64,000 nt of DNA from Streptomyces sp. NBC_01288 (GTDB lineage: Bacteria; Actinomycetota; Actinomycetes; Streptomycetales; Streptomycetaceae), in NCBI RefSeq assembly GCF_035982055.1, contig NZ_CP108427.1, positions 8,617,001 to 8,681,000 on the forward strand. Direction: 5' to 3'. Below, piece by piece: positions 41,739-54,952 of the stretch. Below the pieces are notes generated by a model. That model saw only the letters and a list, made by a program, of their open reading frames with translations, was not told where the DNA came from and did not search any database. Within the stretch, counting starts at the first letter, position 1, and every line of letters begins with the position of its first letter. Position numbers and translations under genes: made by a program.

Positions 41739-42328
41739 CACCTCTGGAACTGACCCACCTCGCGGCCGGGGAGAAGTCCGCCCCGGTGACCGACTGGGCC
41801 GCCCGTATCGGCTGGCTCGTCGGCCTCGCCCTCTTCATCGCGCTCGTCTACTGGCTGATGCGCGAGGGCTGGAAGTGGCGCGGCACGCTCCAGGGTGACG
41901 TCCCGGAGCTGCCCACCGCGCCGGAAGAGGTGGGCGAGGCGAAACTGGCTGTGTTGTCGATGAGTGGCCGCTACCACGGCTCCACCACCGCAGGCCAGTG
42001 GCTCGACCGCATCGTGGCGCACGGCCTGGGCACCCGCAGCCGGGTCGAGCTGACGCTGACTGAGGCCGGCCTGGATGTCGTACGACCGGGAGCCACCGAC
42101 TTCTTCATCCCGGCCGGCGCGCTGCGCGAGGCACTGCTCGGCAAGGGCATCGCCGGGAAGGTCCTCAGCGAGGGCGGGCTGCTGGTCGTGACGTGGGCGC
42201 ACGGGGACCGGCTGATCGACTCCGGGTTCCGCTCCGACCACGCGGCCGAGCACACGGAGTGGGTCGACACCCTGAACAGCATGATCAACAAGAGTCTCGA
42301 AACGACCGACACGGAAGGCGCACGATGA
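41735..42328 (+). CDS. Single-pass membrane protein between pyrC and carA
   Basis: The 197-aa product has one N-terminal membrane helix (about 23-43, [18 protein letters not shown]). A cytoplasmic or exposed globular part follows with [23 protein letters not shown] and a long polar C-terminus. It is coupled by 4-bp overlaps to both pyrC and carA. A comparable gene occupies the same place in mycobacteria, so it is a conserved actinobacterial member of the operon without known function. No pyrimidine-related catalytic motif is visible. Confidence 0.85.
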   Translation: MTPLELTHLAAGEKSAPVTDWAARIGWLVGLALFIALVYWLMREGWKWRGTLQGDVPELPTAPEEVGEAKLAVLSMSGRYHGSTTAGQWLDRIVAHGLGTRSRVELTLTEAGLDVVRPGATDFFIPAGALREALLGKGIAGKVLSEGGLLVVTWAHGDRLIDSGFRSDHAAEHTEWVDTLNSMINKSLETTDTEGAR

Positions 42329-43459
42329 CGACCTCCACCAGGGGAGCCGCCAAGGTTCCCGCCGTACTCGTCCTGGAGGACGGCCGGATCTTCCGCGGCC
42401 GCGCCTACGGGTCCGTGGGGGTGACCTTCGGCGAGGCCGTGTTCTCCACCGGCATGACCGGCTACCAGGAGACCCTGACCGACCCGTCGTACCACCGCCA
42501 GGTCGTCGTGATGACCGCCCCGCACATCGGCAACACCGGGGTGAACGACGAGGACTCCGAGTCGGCCCGCATCTGGGTCGCCGGTTACGTGGTGCGCGAC
42601 CCCGCGCGCGTGCCGTCCAACTGGCGCTCCCGCCGCTCCCTGGACGAGGAACTGCGCAACCAGGGCGTCGTCGGGATCTCCGGCATCGACACGCGCGCGT
42701 TGACCCGCCATCTGCGCGAGCGCGGCGCCATGCGCGTCGGCATCTTCTCCGGGCCCACGTTGCCCGACGACGACACCATGCTCGCCGAGGTGCGCCAGGC
42801 CCCCGAGATGACGGGCGCGAACCTCTCCGCCGAGGTCGCCACCAAGGAGACGTACGTCGTCCCCGCGATCGGTGAGAAGAAGTTCACCGTCGCCGCCGTC
42901 GACCTCGGCATCAAGGGCATGACCCCGCACCGCATGGCCGAGCGCGGCATCGAGGTGCACGTGCTCCCGGCCACCGCGACCGTCGAGGACGTCTACGCCG
43001 TACAGCCCGACGGGGTCTTCTTCTCCAACGGACCCGGCGACCCCGCCACCGCCGACCACCCGGTCGCCGTCATGCGGGCGGTCCTGGAGCGCGGCACCCC
43101 GCTCTTCGGCATCTGCTTCGGCAACCAGATCCTCGGCCGCGCGCTCGGCTTCGGCACGTACAAGCTGAAGTACGGCCACCGGGGCATCAACCAGCCCGTG
43201 CAGGACCGTACGACCGGCAAGGTCGAGGTCACCGCGCACAACCACGGCTTCGCCGTCGACGCGCCCCTCGACAAGGTCTCCGACACGCCGTACGGCCGCG
43301 CCGAGGTCTCACACGTCTGCCTGAACGACCAGGTCGTCGAGGGGCTGCGACTGCTCGACCGGCCGGCGTTCAGCGTCCAGTACCACCCCGAGGCGGCAGC
43401 CGGCCCGCACGACGCCGCCTACCTGTTCGACCGCTTCACGTCTTTGATGGAGGGCCAGC

Positions 43460-43467
<8 letters not shown>
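42325..43467 (+). CDS. carA: Carbamoyl-phosphate synthase small (glutaminase) subunit
   Basis: Releases ammonia from glutamine for CarB. The 380-aa product has the N-terminal CPSase_sm domain ([20 protein letters not shown]) and a class I glutamine amidotransferase domain. Its nucleophile is Cys in [12 protein letters not shown] (about residue 263) with the catalytic His and Glu in QYHPEAAAG. The stop overlaps the carB GTG by 8 bp. Confidence 0.96.
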
Positions 43468-46768
<3,301 letters not shown>

Positions 46769-46775
46769 CAGCCCT

Positions 46776-46805
46776 GAGGGGGACACCGGAAACGGTGTCC
46801 CCCTC
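46776..46805 (+). terminator. Hairpin after carB
   Basis: A perfect 13-bp stem (46776-46788 with 46793-46805) capped by a GAAA tetraloop, 8 bases after carB. It may reduce read-through into pyrD-pyrF or stabilise the mRNA end. Confidence 0.7.
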
Positions 46806-46843
46806 TTCATGAGGCTCACGAGGTTTCGAAGGACACCTGAGAC

Positions 46844-47950
46844 ATGTACAAGCTTTTCTTCCGTCTGGTCTTCAAACGGATGGACCCGGAGCAGGCCCAT
46901 CACCTCGCCTTCCGCTGGATCCGGCTCGCCGCCCGCATCCCCGTGCTGCGGACGTTCGTCGCGGCCGCCCTCGCGCCCCGGTACGAGGAGCTGCGCACGG
47001 AGGCGTTCGGGCTGCGCATGCACGGCCCCTTCGGGCTCGCGGCGGGCTTCGACAAGAACGCGGTCGCGATCGACGGCATGTCGATGCTCGGCTTCGACCA
47101 CGTCGAGATCGGCACGGTCACGGGGGAGCCGCAGCCCGGCAACCCCAAGAAGCGGCTGTTCCGCCTCGTGCCGGACCGGGCGCTCATCAACCGCATGGGC
47201 TTCAACAACGAGGGCTCCGCGGCCGTGGCGGCCCGTCTGGAGGCGCGTGCGGCGGTCTTCCGGACCGTCGTGGGCGTCAACATCGGCAAGACCAAGGTCG
47301 TACCCGAGGAGGAGGCCGTCGGCGACTACGTGAAGTCGACCGAGCGGCTCGCCCGGCACGCCGACTATCTCGTCGTCAACGTGTCGTCACCCAACACGCC
47401 CGGGCTGCGCAACCTCCAGGCGACCGAGGCGCTGCGCCCGCTGCTGAGCGCCGTCCGCGAGGCCGCCGACCGCGCCGTGACCGACCGACACGTCCCGCTC
47501 CTGGTGAAGATCGCCCCGGACCTCGCCGACGAGGACGTGGACGCCGTCGCCGACCTTGCCCTGGAACTCGGCCTGGACGGCATCATCGCCACGAACACCA
47601 CCATCGCGCGCGAGGGCCTCGGTCTGACATCCGAACCCGAACTCGTCAAGGAGACCGGCGGACTGTCCGGAGCCCCGCTGAAGGCTCGTTCCCTGGAGGT
47701 ACTGCGCCGCCTCTACGCACGCGTGGGTGACCGCATCACCCTCGTGGGCGTCGGCGGCATCGAGAACGCCGAGGACGCCTGGCAGCGCATCCTCGCCGGC
47801 GCCACGCTCGTGCAGGGCTACAGCGCCTTCATCTACGAAGGGCCCTTCTGGGGCCGCACCATCCACAAGGGCCTCGCCGCACGCCTGCGCACGAGCCCGT
47901 ACGCCACTCTCGCCGACGCGGTCGGCGCCGACGCAAGGAAGCCGGTATGA
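46844..47950 (+). CDS. pyrD: Dihydroorotate dehydrogenase (quinone), class 2
   Basis: Membrane-associated FMN enzyme oxidising dihydroorotate with quinone as acceptor. The 368-aa product has the class 2 N-terminal membrane-contacting helices ([20 protein letters not shown]), [10 protein letters not shown], the catalytic Ser region [11 protein letters not shown], and FMN motifs [19 protein letters not shown] precedes the ATG, and the stop overlaps pyrF by 4 bp. Confidence 0.96.
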   Translation: MYKLFFRLVFKRMDPEQAHHLAFRWIRLAARIPVLRTFVAAALAPRYEELRTEAFGLRMHGPFGLAAGFDKNAVAIDGMSMLGFDHVEIGTVTGEPQPGNPKKRLFRLVPDRALINRMGFNNEGSAAVAARLEARAAVFRTVVGVNIGKTKVVPEEEAVGDYVKSTERLARHADYLVVNVSSPNTPGLRNLQATEALRPLLSAVREAADRAVTDRHVPLLVKIAPDLADEDVDAVADLALELGLDGIIATNTTIAREGLGLTSEPELVKETGGLSGAPLKARSLEVLRRLYARVGDRITLVGVGGIENAEDAWQRILAGATLVQGYSAFIYEGPFWGRTIHKGLAARLRTSPYATLADAVGADARKPV

Positions 47951-48792
47951 GCCCTCTCGAACCCTTCGGCGCACGTCTCCGCCGGGCCATGGACGAACGC
48001 GGCCCGCTCTGCGTCGGCATCGACCCGCACGCCTCGCTGCTCACCGAGTGGGGCCTGAACGACGACGTGGCCGGCCTGGAACGGTTCAGCCGCACGGTCG
48101 TCGAGGCTCTCGCCGACCGGGTCGCCGTCCTCAAGCCGCAGAGCGCGTTCTTCGAGCGCTTCGGCTCACGCGGGATCGCCGTCCTGGAGAAGTCCGTCGA
48201 GGAGGCACGGGCGGCCGGCGCGCTCGTCGTGATGGACGCCAAGCGCGGCGACATCGGCTCGACCATGGCCGCGTACGCCGAGTCCTTCCTCCGGAAGGAC
48301 TCCCCGCTGTTCTCCGACGCGCTGACCGTCTCGCCGTATCTCGGCTACGGCTCGCTCGCCCCGGCGATCGCCCTGGCCCGCGAGAGCGGCGCCGGGCTCT
48401 TCGTGCTCGCGCTGACCTCCAACCCGGAGGGCGGCGAGGTGCAGCACGCGGTCCGCGCGGACGGCCGGAACGTCGGAGCGACCATGCTGGCCCACCTCGC
48501 CGCAGAGAACACGGGGGAGAAGCCCCTGGGCTCCTTCGGGGCGGTCATCGGCGCCACGCTGGGGGACCTGTCGTCGTACGACCTCGACATCAACGGTCCG
48601 CTCCTCGCGCCCGGAGTCGGGGCTCAGGGGGCCACTCCGGCCGATCTCCCCGGGGTCTTCGGGAAGGCGCTGCGCAACGTCGTCCCGAACGTGAGCCGGA
48701 GTGTTCTACGTCACGGTCCCGACGTGGGAGCCCTGCGGACGGCCTCGGACGGCTTCGCGGAGGAGATCCGCGTCGCCTTTGCGACCGTCTGA
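47947..48792 (+). CDS. pyrF: Orotidine 5'-phosphate decarboxylase (type 2)
   Basis: Decarboxylates OMP to UMP, the final step of UMP synthesis. The 281-aa product has the catalytic motif VMDAKRGDIGSTMAAYA and a C-terminal LAPGVGAQGATPAD phosphate-binding loop, in the longer type 2 form usual in actinobacteria. The ATG overlaps pyrD by 4 bp. No pyrE is present in the window. Confidence 0.95.
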   Translation: MSPLEPFGARLRRAMDERGPLCVGIDPHASLLTEWGLNDDVAGLERFSRTVVEALADRVAVLKPQSAFFERFGSRGIAVLEKSVEEARAAGALVVMDAKRGDIGSTMAAYAESFLRKDSPLFSDALTVSPYLGYGSLAPAIALARESGAGLFVLALTSNPEGGEVQHAVRADGRNVGATMLAHLAAENTGEKPLGSFGAVIGATLGDLSSYDLDINGPLLAPGVGAQGATPADLPGVFGKALRNVVPNVSRSVLRHGPDVGALRTASDGFAEEIRVAFATV

Positions 48793-48903
48793 GGTGTTCG
48801 AACGGGTCGATCGAGTCCTCCGATGAGTGGCTCGACGAGCGACTCCGGAGCGACTTGAGTCTGAATACATCCTCAAATCAGGGGCGTTATGCCGGAAATG
48901 TCC

Positions 48904-48931
48904 GTCCTGGCGCAGGCTGACCAGGACTTTT
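48904..48931 (+). terminator. Intrinsic-type terminator after pyrF
   Basis: GTCCTGG/CCAGGAC 7-bp stem with a 10-base loop followed immediately by TTTT, a rare classical rho-independent shape in this GC-rich window. Confidence 0.55.
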
Positions 48932-48943
48932 CCTCTGTTCTCG

Positions 48944-48972
48944 CTGACTCTGGCGTCCCTGGCCGCTAGTCT
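48944..48972 (+). promoter_or_regulatory. Putative promoter for sIHF gene
   Basis: CTGACT (48944-48949), a 17-bp spacer, and TAGTCT (48967-48972). It would give a leader of about 100 nt before the GTG at 49082. Confidence 0.4.
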
Positions 48973-49081
48973 CCGAGCAGAGTTAACGGGCAAGCGTGTT
49001 GCTCGTAGCTCCCCAGGTGTGGGGCGACTAGGTTCCTCACCGGTCCGTATCCGACAGTTCGACATCCGAGGTGACGTAGGC

Positions 49082-49405
49082 GTGGCTCTTCCGCCCCTTA
49101 CCCCTGAACAGCGCGCAGCCGCGCTCGAAAAGGCCGCCGCGGCTCGCCGGGAGCGGGCCGAGGTCAAGAATCGACTCAAGCACTCCGGCGCCTCCCTGCA
49201 TGACGTCATCAAGCAGGGCCAGGAGAACGACGTCATCGGCAAGATGAAGGTCTCCGCCCTGCTTGAGTCCCTGCCCGGCGTGGGCAAAGTCCGCGCCAAG
49301 CAGATCATGGAGCGACTCGGTATCTCCGAGAGCCGCCGTGTCCGTGGCCTTGGTTCCAACCAGATCGCCTCCCTGGAGCGTGAGTTCGGCAGCACTGGTT
49401 CCTGA
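49082..49405 (+). CDS. sihF: Streptomyces integration host factor sIHF (nucleoid protein)
   Basis: The 107-aa small basic protein starts [20 protein letters not shown] and has a long N-terminal helix followed by a helix-two-turns-helix DNA-binding motif ([20 protein letters not shown]). This is the mihF/sIHF family, a nucleoid-associated protein affecting supercoiling, sporulation and secondary metabolism in streptomycetes. GTG 49082 has GAGGTG 8 bases upstream. It stands just before gmk, as in mycobacteria and other actinobacteria. It is unrelated in sequence to E. coli IHF. Confidence 0.94.
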   Translation: MALPPLTPEQRAAALEKAAAARRERAEVKNRLKHSGASLHDVIKQGQENDVIGKMKVSALLESLPGVGKVRAKQIMERLGISESRRVRGLGSNQIASLEREFGSTGS

Positions 49406-49464
49406 GTCCGGTCACTCCGGACCAGGAGTCCCGGGCACACCGGGATTGCTGGAATAATCGCTGC

Positions 49465-50058
49465 ATGGCTGCAACATTCCGGGGGACGACCCCCGAGCCC
49501 CCGGACGTACGTCCGCGGCTGACCGTGCTCTCCGGCCCCTCTGGGGTCGGCAAGAGCACGGTCGTCGCCCATATGCGCAAGCAACACCCCGAGGTGTGGC
49601 TCTCGGTGTCGGCGACGACCCGCAGGCCCCGCCCCGGCGAGAAGCACGGCGTCCACTACTTCTTCGTCTCCGACGAGGAGATGGACAAGCTGATCGCCAA
49701 CGGCGAGCTGCTGGAGTGGGCCGAATTCGCCGGCAACCGCTACGGCACGCCGCGTACGGCTGTGCTCGAACACCTGGAGTCCGGTGTGCCGGTCCTCCTG
49801 GAGATCGATCTCCAGGGTGCCCGGCAGGTCCGCGAGTCCATGTCCGAGGCGCACTCGGTGTTCCTGGCCCCTCCCTCCTGGGAGGAGCTGGTGCGCCGGC
49901 TCACCGGACGGGGCACCGAGCCGCCCGAGGTGATCGAGCGCCGCCTGGACGCGGCCAAGATCGAGCTCGCGGCGGAGCCCGAGTTCGACGCGACCCTGGT
50001 CAACACCTCCGTCGAGGACGTAGCGCGCGAGCTGCTAGCCTTGATGGAAGTTGTGTGA
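49465..50058 (+). CDS. gmk: Guanylate kinase
   Basis: Phosphorylates GMP to GDP. The 197-aa product has Walker [11 protein letters not shown] near residue 24, GMP-binding [12 protein letters not shown] and HGVHYFFVS, and [12 protein letters not shown]. It supplies GDP/GTP and so sits functionally close to RelA. rpoZ follows with a 40-bp gap; sIHF lies 59 bp upstream. Confidence 0.96.
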   Translation: MAATFRGTTPEPPDVRPRLTVLSGPSGVGKSTVVAHMRKQHPEVWLSVSATTRRPRPGEKHGVHYFFVSDEEMDKLIANGELLEWAEFAGNRYGTPRTAVLEHLESGVPVLLEIDLQGARQVRESMSEAHSVFLAPPSWEELVRRLTGRGTEPPEVIERRLDAAKIELAAEPEFDATLVNTSVEDVARELLALMEVV

Positions 50059-50098
50059 TCGTTTTTCCGATCTCATCCCATCTTTCGGAAGGCAGAGC

Positions 50099-50371
50099 GT
50101 GTCCTCTTCCATCACCGCTCCCGAGGGCATCATCAACCCTCCGATCGACGAGCTTCTTGAGGCCACCGATTCGAAGTACAGCCTCGTGATCTACGCCGCC
50201 AAGCGTGCCCGTCAGATCAACGCGTACTACTCGCAGCTCGGCGAGGGCCTCCTGGAGTACGTCGGTCCGCTCGTCGACACCCACGTCCACGAGAAGCCGC
50301 TCTCCATCGCCCTGCGCGAGATCAACGCGGGTCTGCTGACCTCCGAGGCCGTCGAGGGCCCCGCGACCTGA
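50099..50371 (+). CDS. rpoZ: DNA-directed RNA polymerase subunit omega
   Basis: Small subunit supporting RNA polymerase assembly and, in Streptomyces, secondary metabolism and morphology. The 90-aa product from GTG 50099 begins [20 protein letters not shown] and contains [17 protein letters not shown], the omega signature. GGAAGG lies 6 bases upstream; an in-frame upstream ATG at 50051 would overlap gmk and is less likely. A terminator hairpin follows. Confidence 0.95.
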   Translation: MSSSITAPEGIINPPIDELLEATDSKYSLVIYAAKRARQINAYYSQLGEGLLEYVGPLVDTHVHEKPLSIALREINAGLLTSEAVEGPAT

Positions 50372-50387
50372 GACGCAGCAGCTTTAT

Positions 50388-50420
50388 CCACAGGCCCGGC
50401 AGCGACTGTCGGGCCTGTGG
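50388..50420 (+). terminator. Hairpin after rpoZ
   Basis: An 11-bp perfect stem (50388-50398 with 50410-50420) with an 11-base loop, 16 bases after rpoZ. The left arm includes part of TTATCCACA (50384-50392). Confidence 0.65.
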
Positions 50421-50429
50421 TGTGTCATG

Positions 50430-50465
50430 GAGTCGTACAGGTCGCACGAGTCGTACGAGTCGCAC
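50430..50465 (+). repeat. Four 9-bp tandem units upstream of coaBC
   Basis: GAGTCGTAC, AGGTCGCAC, GAGTCGTAC and GAGTCGCAC follow one another just before the coaBC ribosome-binding site. It is in the untranslated leader if coaBC starts at 50493. Confidence 0.6.
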
Positions 50466-50492
50466 GCACGTTTCCGAATTCGGGGAGAGACG

Positions 50493-51695
50493 GTGGACAA
50501 GCCCAAGGTCGTTCTGGGGGTCAGCGGTGGCATCGCCGCGTACAAGGCGTGCGAGCTGCTGCGCAGACTGACGGAGTCGGGGCACGACGTCCGTGTCGTA
50601 CCCACCGCGTCCGCCCTGCACTTCGTCGGCGCGGCCACCTGGTCCGCGCTCTCCGGGCACCCCGTCTCGACCGAGGTGTGGGACGACGTGCACGAGGTCC
50701 CGCACGTGCGTATCGGACAGAGCGCCGACCTGGTGATCGTGGCACCGGCGACGACCGACATGCTGGCGAAGGCGGCCCACGGCCTGGCCGACGACCTCCT
50801 CACCAACACCCTTCTCACCGCCCGCTGTCCGGTCGTCTTCGCGCCCGCCATGCACACGGAGATGTGGGAACACCCGGCCACCCAGGAGAACGTGGCGACA
50901 CTGCGCCGCCGCGGCGCCGTCGTGATCGAACCGGCCGTCGGCCGGCTGACCGGCGTCGACACCGGCAAGGGCCGACTGCCCGACCCCACCGAGATCTTCG
51001 AGGTCTGCCGCCGGGTGCTCGCGCGGGGTGTCACCGAGCCCGACCTCACGGGCCGGCACGTCGTCGTCAGCGCCGGCGGCACCCGCGAGCCCCTCGACCC
51101 GGTCCGCTTCCTCGGCAACCGCTCTTCCGGCAAGCAGGGTTACGCCCTCGCGCGCACCGCCGCCGCCCGGGGGGCCCGGGTCACGCTGATCGCCGCGAAC
51201 ACGGGACTGCCGGACCCGGCGGGCGTGGACGTCGTCCCGGTCGGGACCGCCGTACAGCTGCGGGAAGCGGTGCTGAAGGCCGCCGCGGACGCGGACGCGG
51301 TCGTCATGGCCGCGGCGGTCGCGGACTTCCGGCCGGCGGAGTACGCGACCGGGAAGATCAAGAAGAAGGACGACAAGGAACCCGACCCGATCGTCCTGGT
51401 GCGGAATCCGGACATCCTCGCGGAGATCTCCGCCGACCGGGCCCGCCCCGGCCAGGTGGTCGTCGGGTTCGCCGCCGAGACGGACGACGTCCTCGCCAAC
51501 GGCCGTACCAAACTGGCCCGCAAAGGGTGCGATCTGCTGGTGGTGAACGAGGTGGGGGAGCGCAAGACGTTCGGCTCCGAGGAGAACGAGGCGGTTGTAC
51601 TGGGCGTCGACGGAAGCGAGACCGCCATTCCGTACGGTCCCAAGGAAGCCCTGGCCGAGACCGTGTGGGACCTGGTCGCACACCGTCTCGCCTGA
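50493..51695 (+). CDS. coaBC: Bifunctional phosphopantothenoylcysteine decarboxylase/phosphopantothenate synthase
   Basis: Two steps of coenzyme A synthesis. The 400-aa product from GTG 50493 (GGGGAGAG upstream) has the N-terminal CoaC flavodoxin-like domain (GVSGGIAAYKACELLRR). In it the usual PXMNXXMW motif reads PAMHTEMW, with His in place of Asn, a form I recall from actinobacterial homologues. The C-terminal CoaB domain has SAGGTREPLDPVRFLGNRSS and the Lys-rich KIKKKDDKE. Both domains are complete. Confidence 0.95.
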   Translation: MDKPKVVLGVSGGIAAYKACELLRRLTESGHDVRVVPTASALHFVGAATWSALSGHPVSTEVWDDVHEVPHVRIGQSADLVIVAPATTDMLAKAAHGLADDLLTNTLLTARCPVVFAPAMHTEMWEHPATQENVATLRRRGAVVIEPAVGRLTGVDTGKGRLPDPTEIFEVCRRVLARGVTEPDLTGRHVVVSAGGTREPLDPVRFLGNRSSGKQGYALARTAAARGARVTLIAANTGLPDPAGVDVVPVGTAVQLREAVLKAAADADAVVMAAAVADFRPAEYATGKIKKKDDKEPDPIVLVRNPDILAEISADRARPGQVVVGFAAETDDVLANGRTKLARKGCDLLVVNEVGERKTFGSEENEAVVLGVDGSETAIPYGPKEALAETVWDLVAHRLA

Positions 51696-51944
51696 ATTGT
51701 TTCAGCCATCTGTCAGTCGTCTGTCAGTTCGCCGAAACCTGACATTGGTGCGTGGCGGGTCTGGCCAACGGCACTCGGCATTCGGCAAAATGCGCGTGCC
51801 GCAGGTCACAGCGTTTCCCGAGAGGCGAGACAGGTGGACCGTCTGTCGACCGCGACCGATAAACTGTTCTCGGACGATGTCGGGCGCAGCTCCCGTCCGT
51901 CCGCCAATGATCAGCCAGCAGCCGCTGCAACCTCAGGGAGCGTT

Positions 51945-53153
51945 GTGTCCCGTCGCCTTTTCACCTCGGAGTCCGTGACCGAAGGTCACCCCGACAAGAT
52001 CGCTGACCAGATCAGCGACACCATTCTCGACGCGCTTCTGGCGGAGGACCCGACCTCCCGGGTCGCCGTCGAGACGCTGATCACGACCGGCCTGGTGCAC
52101 GTGGCCGGTGAGGTCACCACCAAGACCTACGCGCCCATCGCGCAGCTCGTCCGCGACAAGATCCTGGAGATCGGCTACGACTCCTCCAAGAAGGGCTTCG
52201 ACGGCGCCTCCTGCGGCGTGTCGGTGTCCATCGGCGCGCAGTCCCCGGACATCGCGCAGGGTGTCGACACGGCGTACGAGAACCGTGTCGAGGGCGACGA
52301 CGACGAGCTCGACAAGCAGGGCGCGGGCGACCAGGGCCTGATGTTCGGCTACGCGACGGACGAGACGCCGACGCTGATGCCCCTCCCGATCTTCCTGGCG
52401 CACCGCCTCGCCAAGCGCCTCTCGGAGGTCCGCAAGAACGGGACGATCCCGTACCTGCGCCCCGACGGCAAGACCCAGGTCACCATCGAGTACGACGGCG
52501 ACAAGGCCGTCCGCCTCGACACCGTGGTCGTCTCCTCGCAGCACGCGTCGGACATCGACCTGGAGTCCCTCCTCGCCCCCGACATCCGCGAGTTCGTGGT
52601 CGAGGCCGAGCTGAAGGCGCTCGTGGAAGAGGGCATCAAGCTCGACACCGACGGCTACCGCCTGCTCGTCAACCCGACCGGCCGCTTCGAGATCGGCGGC
52701 CCGATGGGCGACGCCGGTCTGACCGGCCGGAAGATCATCATCGACACGTACGGCGGCATGGCCCGTCACGGTGGCGGCGCGTTCTCGGGCAAGGACCCGT
52801 CCAAGGTGGACCGTTCGGCGGCGTACGCGATGCGCTGGGTCGCCAAGAACGTCGTCGCCGCGGGCCTCGCCTCGCGCTGCGAGGTCCAGGTGGCGTACGC
52901 GATCGGCAAGGCCGAGCCGGTGGGTCTGTTCGTCGAGACGTTCGGCACGGCCAAGGTCGACACGGACCGGATCGAGAAGGCGATCGACGAGGTCTTCGAC
53001 CTGCGTCCGGCCGCCATCATCCGCGACCTGGACCTGCTGCGCCCGATCTACGCCCAGACCGCGGCCTACGGCCACTTCGGCCGCGAGATCCCCGACTTCA
53101 CGTGGGAGCGCACCGACCGCGTGGACGCGCTGCGCAAGGCCGCTGGACTGTAG
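51945..53153 (+). CDS. metK: S-adenosylmethionine synthetase
   Basis: Makes SAM from methionine and ATP. The 402-aa product from GTG 51945 has the family motifs [28 protein letters not shown] and [24 protein letters not shown] lies 7 bases upstream. An open frame extends back to 51834 but homologues start at SRRLFTSES. The 249-bp upstream gap shows a possible -10 TAAACT at 51860 but no recognisable SAM riboswitch. A hairpin follows the stop. Confidence 0.97.
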   Translation: MSRRLFTSESVTEGHPDKIADQISDTILDALLAEDPTSRVAVETLITTGLVHVAGEVTTKTYAPIAQLVRDKILEIGYDSSKKGFDGASCGVSVSIGAQSPDIAQGVDTAYENRVEGDDDELDKQGAGDQGLMFGYATDETPTLMPLPIFLAHRLAKRLSEVRKNGTIPYLRPDGKTQVTIEYDGDKAVRLDTVVVSSQHASDIDLESLLAPDIREFVVEAELKALVEEGIKLDTDGYRLLVNPTGRFEIGGPMGDAGLTGRKIIIDTYGGMARHGGGAFSGKDPSKVDRSAAYAMRWVAKNVVAAGLASRCEVQVAYAIGKAEPVGLFVETFGTAKVDTDRIEKAIDEVFDLRPAAIIRDLDLLRPIYAQTAAYGHFGREIPDFTWERTDRVDALRKAAGL

Positions 53154-53178
53154 GTTCCGCGTCGTTCGTCAGGCTCTG

Positions 53179-53220
53179 CGAGGCCCGGTTTCCCTTGGGG
53201 GGAGCCGGGCCTCGGTGTTT
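53179..53220 (+). terminator. Hairpin terminator after metK
   Basis: CGAGGCCCGG/CCGGGCCTCG 10-bp stem (53179-53188 with 53205-53214) followed by GTGTTTC, between metK and the convergent permease gene. Confidence 0.65.
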
Positions 53221-53230
53221 CTCACCGGCG

Positions 53231-53992
53231 TCAGCGGCGGATGCCGCGGGCCGAGATGAGGAGTGCCGCCGCTGTGACGGCCGCGATGACCGCCGTCGAG
53301 TGTGCGTAGGCCTGGGTGTCGCCGGTGACGGCTGACTGGAAGCCGTGGAGGGCCCAGTAGCCCAGGGTCGCGGGGGCCACCGTGGAGACCCAGTGGGGGA
53401 GGACGGTGAGGGGGGTGAGGGGGACCAGGCAGCCGCTGAGGCAGGCGATCGTGAGGGCGCCGATGTCGGAGGCGGCGGCCAACTGGCCCTGGGTGCGGGC
53501 GTGGACGCCGAGTGCCAGGCCGCAGGAGGTGACGCAGGCCGCCCAGAGGAGGGCCAGCAGGGGGACGCGCCAGGTGCCGGCGGCGAGAGGGAAGCCGAAG
53601 GCCGCGGTCGCGAAGAGGAAGAGGACGGCCTGCTGGATCAGGAAGAGTGCGATCAAGGGGGCCGCTTTGCCGGCCAGGATGGTCGTGGGGGACGCCGGGC
53701 CGGAGCGCAGGCGGTCCCAGGTGTGCCAAGTGCGTTCGGAGAGCAGGAGTTGGCCGGCCACGTCCAGGGCCAGCAGTGTGAACATCACCGCGATGCCCGG
53801 AGCGGCCTGCACGATGCCCGGTGTGCCGGGGGTGGCCAGGCGGTCGTACACCGGGTGGAGCACGCTCAGCAGCACCAGGGACATGACGGTGTAGGCGACG
53901 GGGGTTCCCGGGTCCCGGACGAGCAGGACGAGGGTGTGGCGGGTCATGGCCCAGGTGCGGCGGGACGTGGTCCATGTGAGGTCAGGCCGCAT
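53231..53992 (-). CDS. ABC-2 type transporter permease
   Basis: The 253-aa membrane protein has about six helices (for example VAYTVMSLVLLSVLHPVY and LIALFLIQQAVLFLFATAAF) and an internal charged loop LLSERTWHTWDRLRSGPAS typical of ABC-2 export permeases. The ATG lies inside the 3' end of the ATPase gene (11-bp overlap). The pair probably exports a drug-like compound and is likely controlled by the divergent TetR gene; the substrate is unknown. Confidence 0.88.
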   Translation of the reverse strand: MRPDLTWTTSRRTWAMTRHTLVLLVRDPGTPVAYTVMSLVLLSVLHPVYDRLATPGTPGIVQAAPGIAVMFTLLALDVAGQLLLSERTWHTWDRLRSGPASPTTILAGKAAPLIALFLIQQAVLFLFATAAFGFPLAAGTWRVPLLALLWAACVTSCGLALGVHARTQGQLAAASDIGALTIACLSGCLVPLTPLTVLPHWVSTVAPATLGYWALHGFQSAVTGDTQAYAHSTAVIAAVTAAALLISARGIRR

Positions 53993-54896
53993 CGCTGGTC
54001 TCCGTGGGGAGTTGGCCGGTGGCCAGGCCGCGGTAGAGGTCGTCCAGTGATGGTTCGCGGATCGCGGCCGAGCGGACTCGGGTGGTGTCGGGGCCCAAGT
54101 CCCGGAGGATCCGGGTCAGTTCCTGTGCCGGGTCCGTGGTGCTGAAGCGCAGTTCGCCGGGGGCGGTCGAGGCTTGTGTCAGGTGCCCGGGTACGGGGCC
54201 GTTGAACGTCATGGTGACCTCGCCGGGCAGGCCGTCGAGGAGGTCGGCGCGGTTGCCGCGGGCGATCACGCGGCCGGACGCGGCGACCGCGAGCGTGGCG
54301 TCCAGGTGCTCCAACTCCGGTAGGTAGTGCGTGGTGTAGCAGATCGCGGCGCCTTCGTCGGCGCGGGTCCTGACGAGTCGTAGCAGCGCTTCGCGGGTGG
54401 TGGGGTCGGCGCCGACGGTGGGTTCGTCGAGCAGCAGGACGCGGGGGCGGGGGAGGAGGACCGTGGCCGCCTGGGCGCGGCGCTGCTGGCCGCCGGAGAG
54501 AGTCGCGACGGGGCGGTCGAGTACGTCGGTGAGGAGCAACTCCTCGGCTACGGCGGTCAGTTCGGCGCGGAGTTCGGTGCGGCGCAGGCCGGCGAGGCCG
54601 CCGTAGAGGCGCAGGTTCTGGAGGAGGGTGGCGGTGGGGTAGAGGGCCAGTTCCTGGGGGGCCAGGCCGATCAGGGTGTGGGCGGAGCGTGGGGCCGTGG
54701 CGAGGTCCACTCCGGCTGCGTGGACTGTGCCCGCGTCGGGGTGCTCCAGGCCGGCGACCGTGCGGGCGAAGGTGGTTTTGCCGGCGCCGTTGTGGCCGAT
54801 CAGGCCGCAGATCTCGCCGGGTTCGATGTGGAGGTCGAAGCCGTCGAGGGCCTGGACGGGGCCCCAGCGTTTGCGCAGGCCGGTGACGGTCAGCAT
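53982..54896 (-). CDS. ABC transporter ATP-binding protein
   Basis: The 304-aa DrrA-type subunit has Walker A GHNGAGKTTF, signature LSGGQQRRAQ, Walker B VLLLDEPTVG and H-loop CYTTHYLPELE, with a C-terminal extension. ATG 54896 is preceded by GGGAG. A palindromic operator lies 32-56 bases upstream, between it and the divergent TetR regulator. Confidence 0.92.
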   Translation of the reverse strand: MLTVTGLRKRWGPVQALDGFDLHIEPGEICGLIGHNGAGKTTFARTVAGLEHPDAGTVHAAGVDLATAPRSAHTLIGLAPQELALYPTATLLQNLRLYGGLAGLRRTELRAELTAVAEELLLTDVLDRPVATLSGGQQRRAQAATVLLPRPRVLLLDEPTVGADPTTREALLRLVRTRADEGAAICYTTHYLPELEHLDATLAVAASGRVIARGNRADLLDGLPGEVTMTFNGPVPGHLTQASTAPGELRFSTTDPAQELTRILRDLGPDTTRVRSAAIREPSLDDLYRGLATGQLPTETSDAA

Positions 54897-54927
54897 GGGC
54901 ACTCCCTCGATTCCGTCGGTATATACA

Positions 54928-54952
54928 ACGTATACGTATACTGTGTATACGT
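54928..54952. promoter_or_regulatory. Operator of the TetR/ABC divergent pair
   Basis: ACGTATAC-N9-GTATACGT forms a perfect 8-bp inverted repeat. A second perfect palindrome, GTATACGTATAC, overlaps it at 54930-54941. The AT-rich block stands out in GC-rich surroundings and sits between the ATPase start (54896) and the TetR start (54974), the classical place for a TetR-family operator. Confidence 0.7.

Noticed and set aside
51696-51944. SAM riboswitch before metK
   Set aside because: I could not find the conserved core of SAM-I or SAM-IV; a covariance-model search would be needed to decide.
53345-54145. Plus-strand frames over the ABC permease
   Set aside because: Gly/Arg-rich shadow frames; the minus-strand frame has clear membrane helices and an overlapping ATPase partner.
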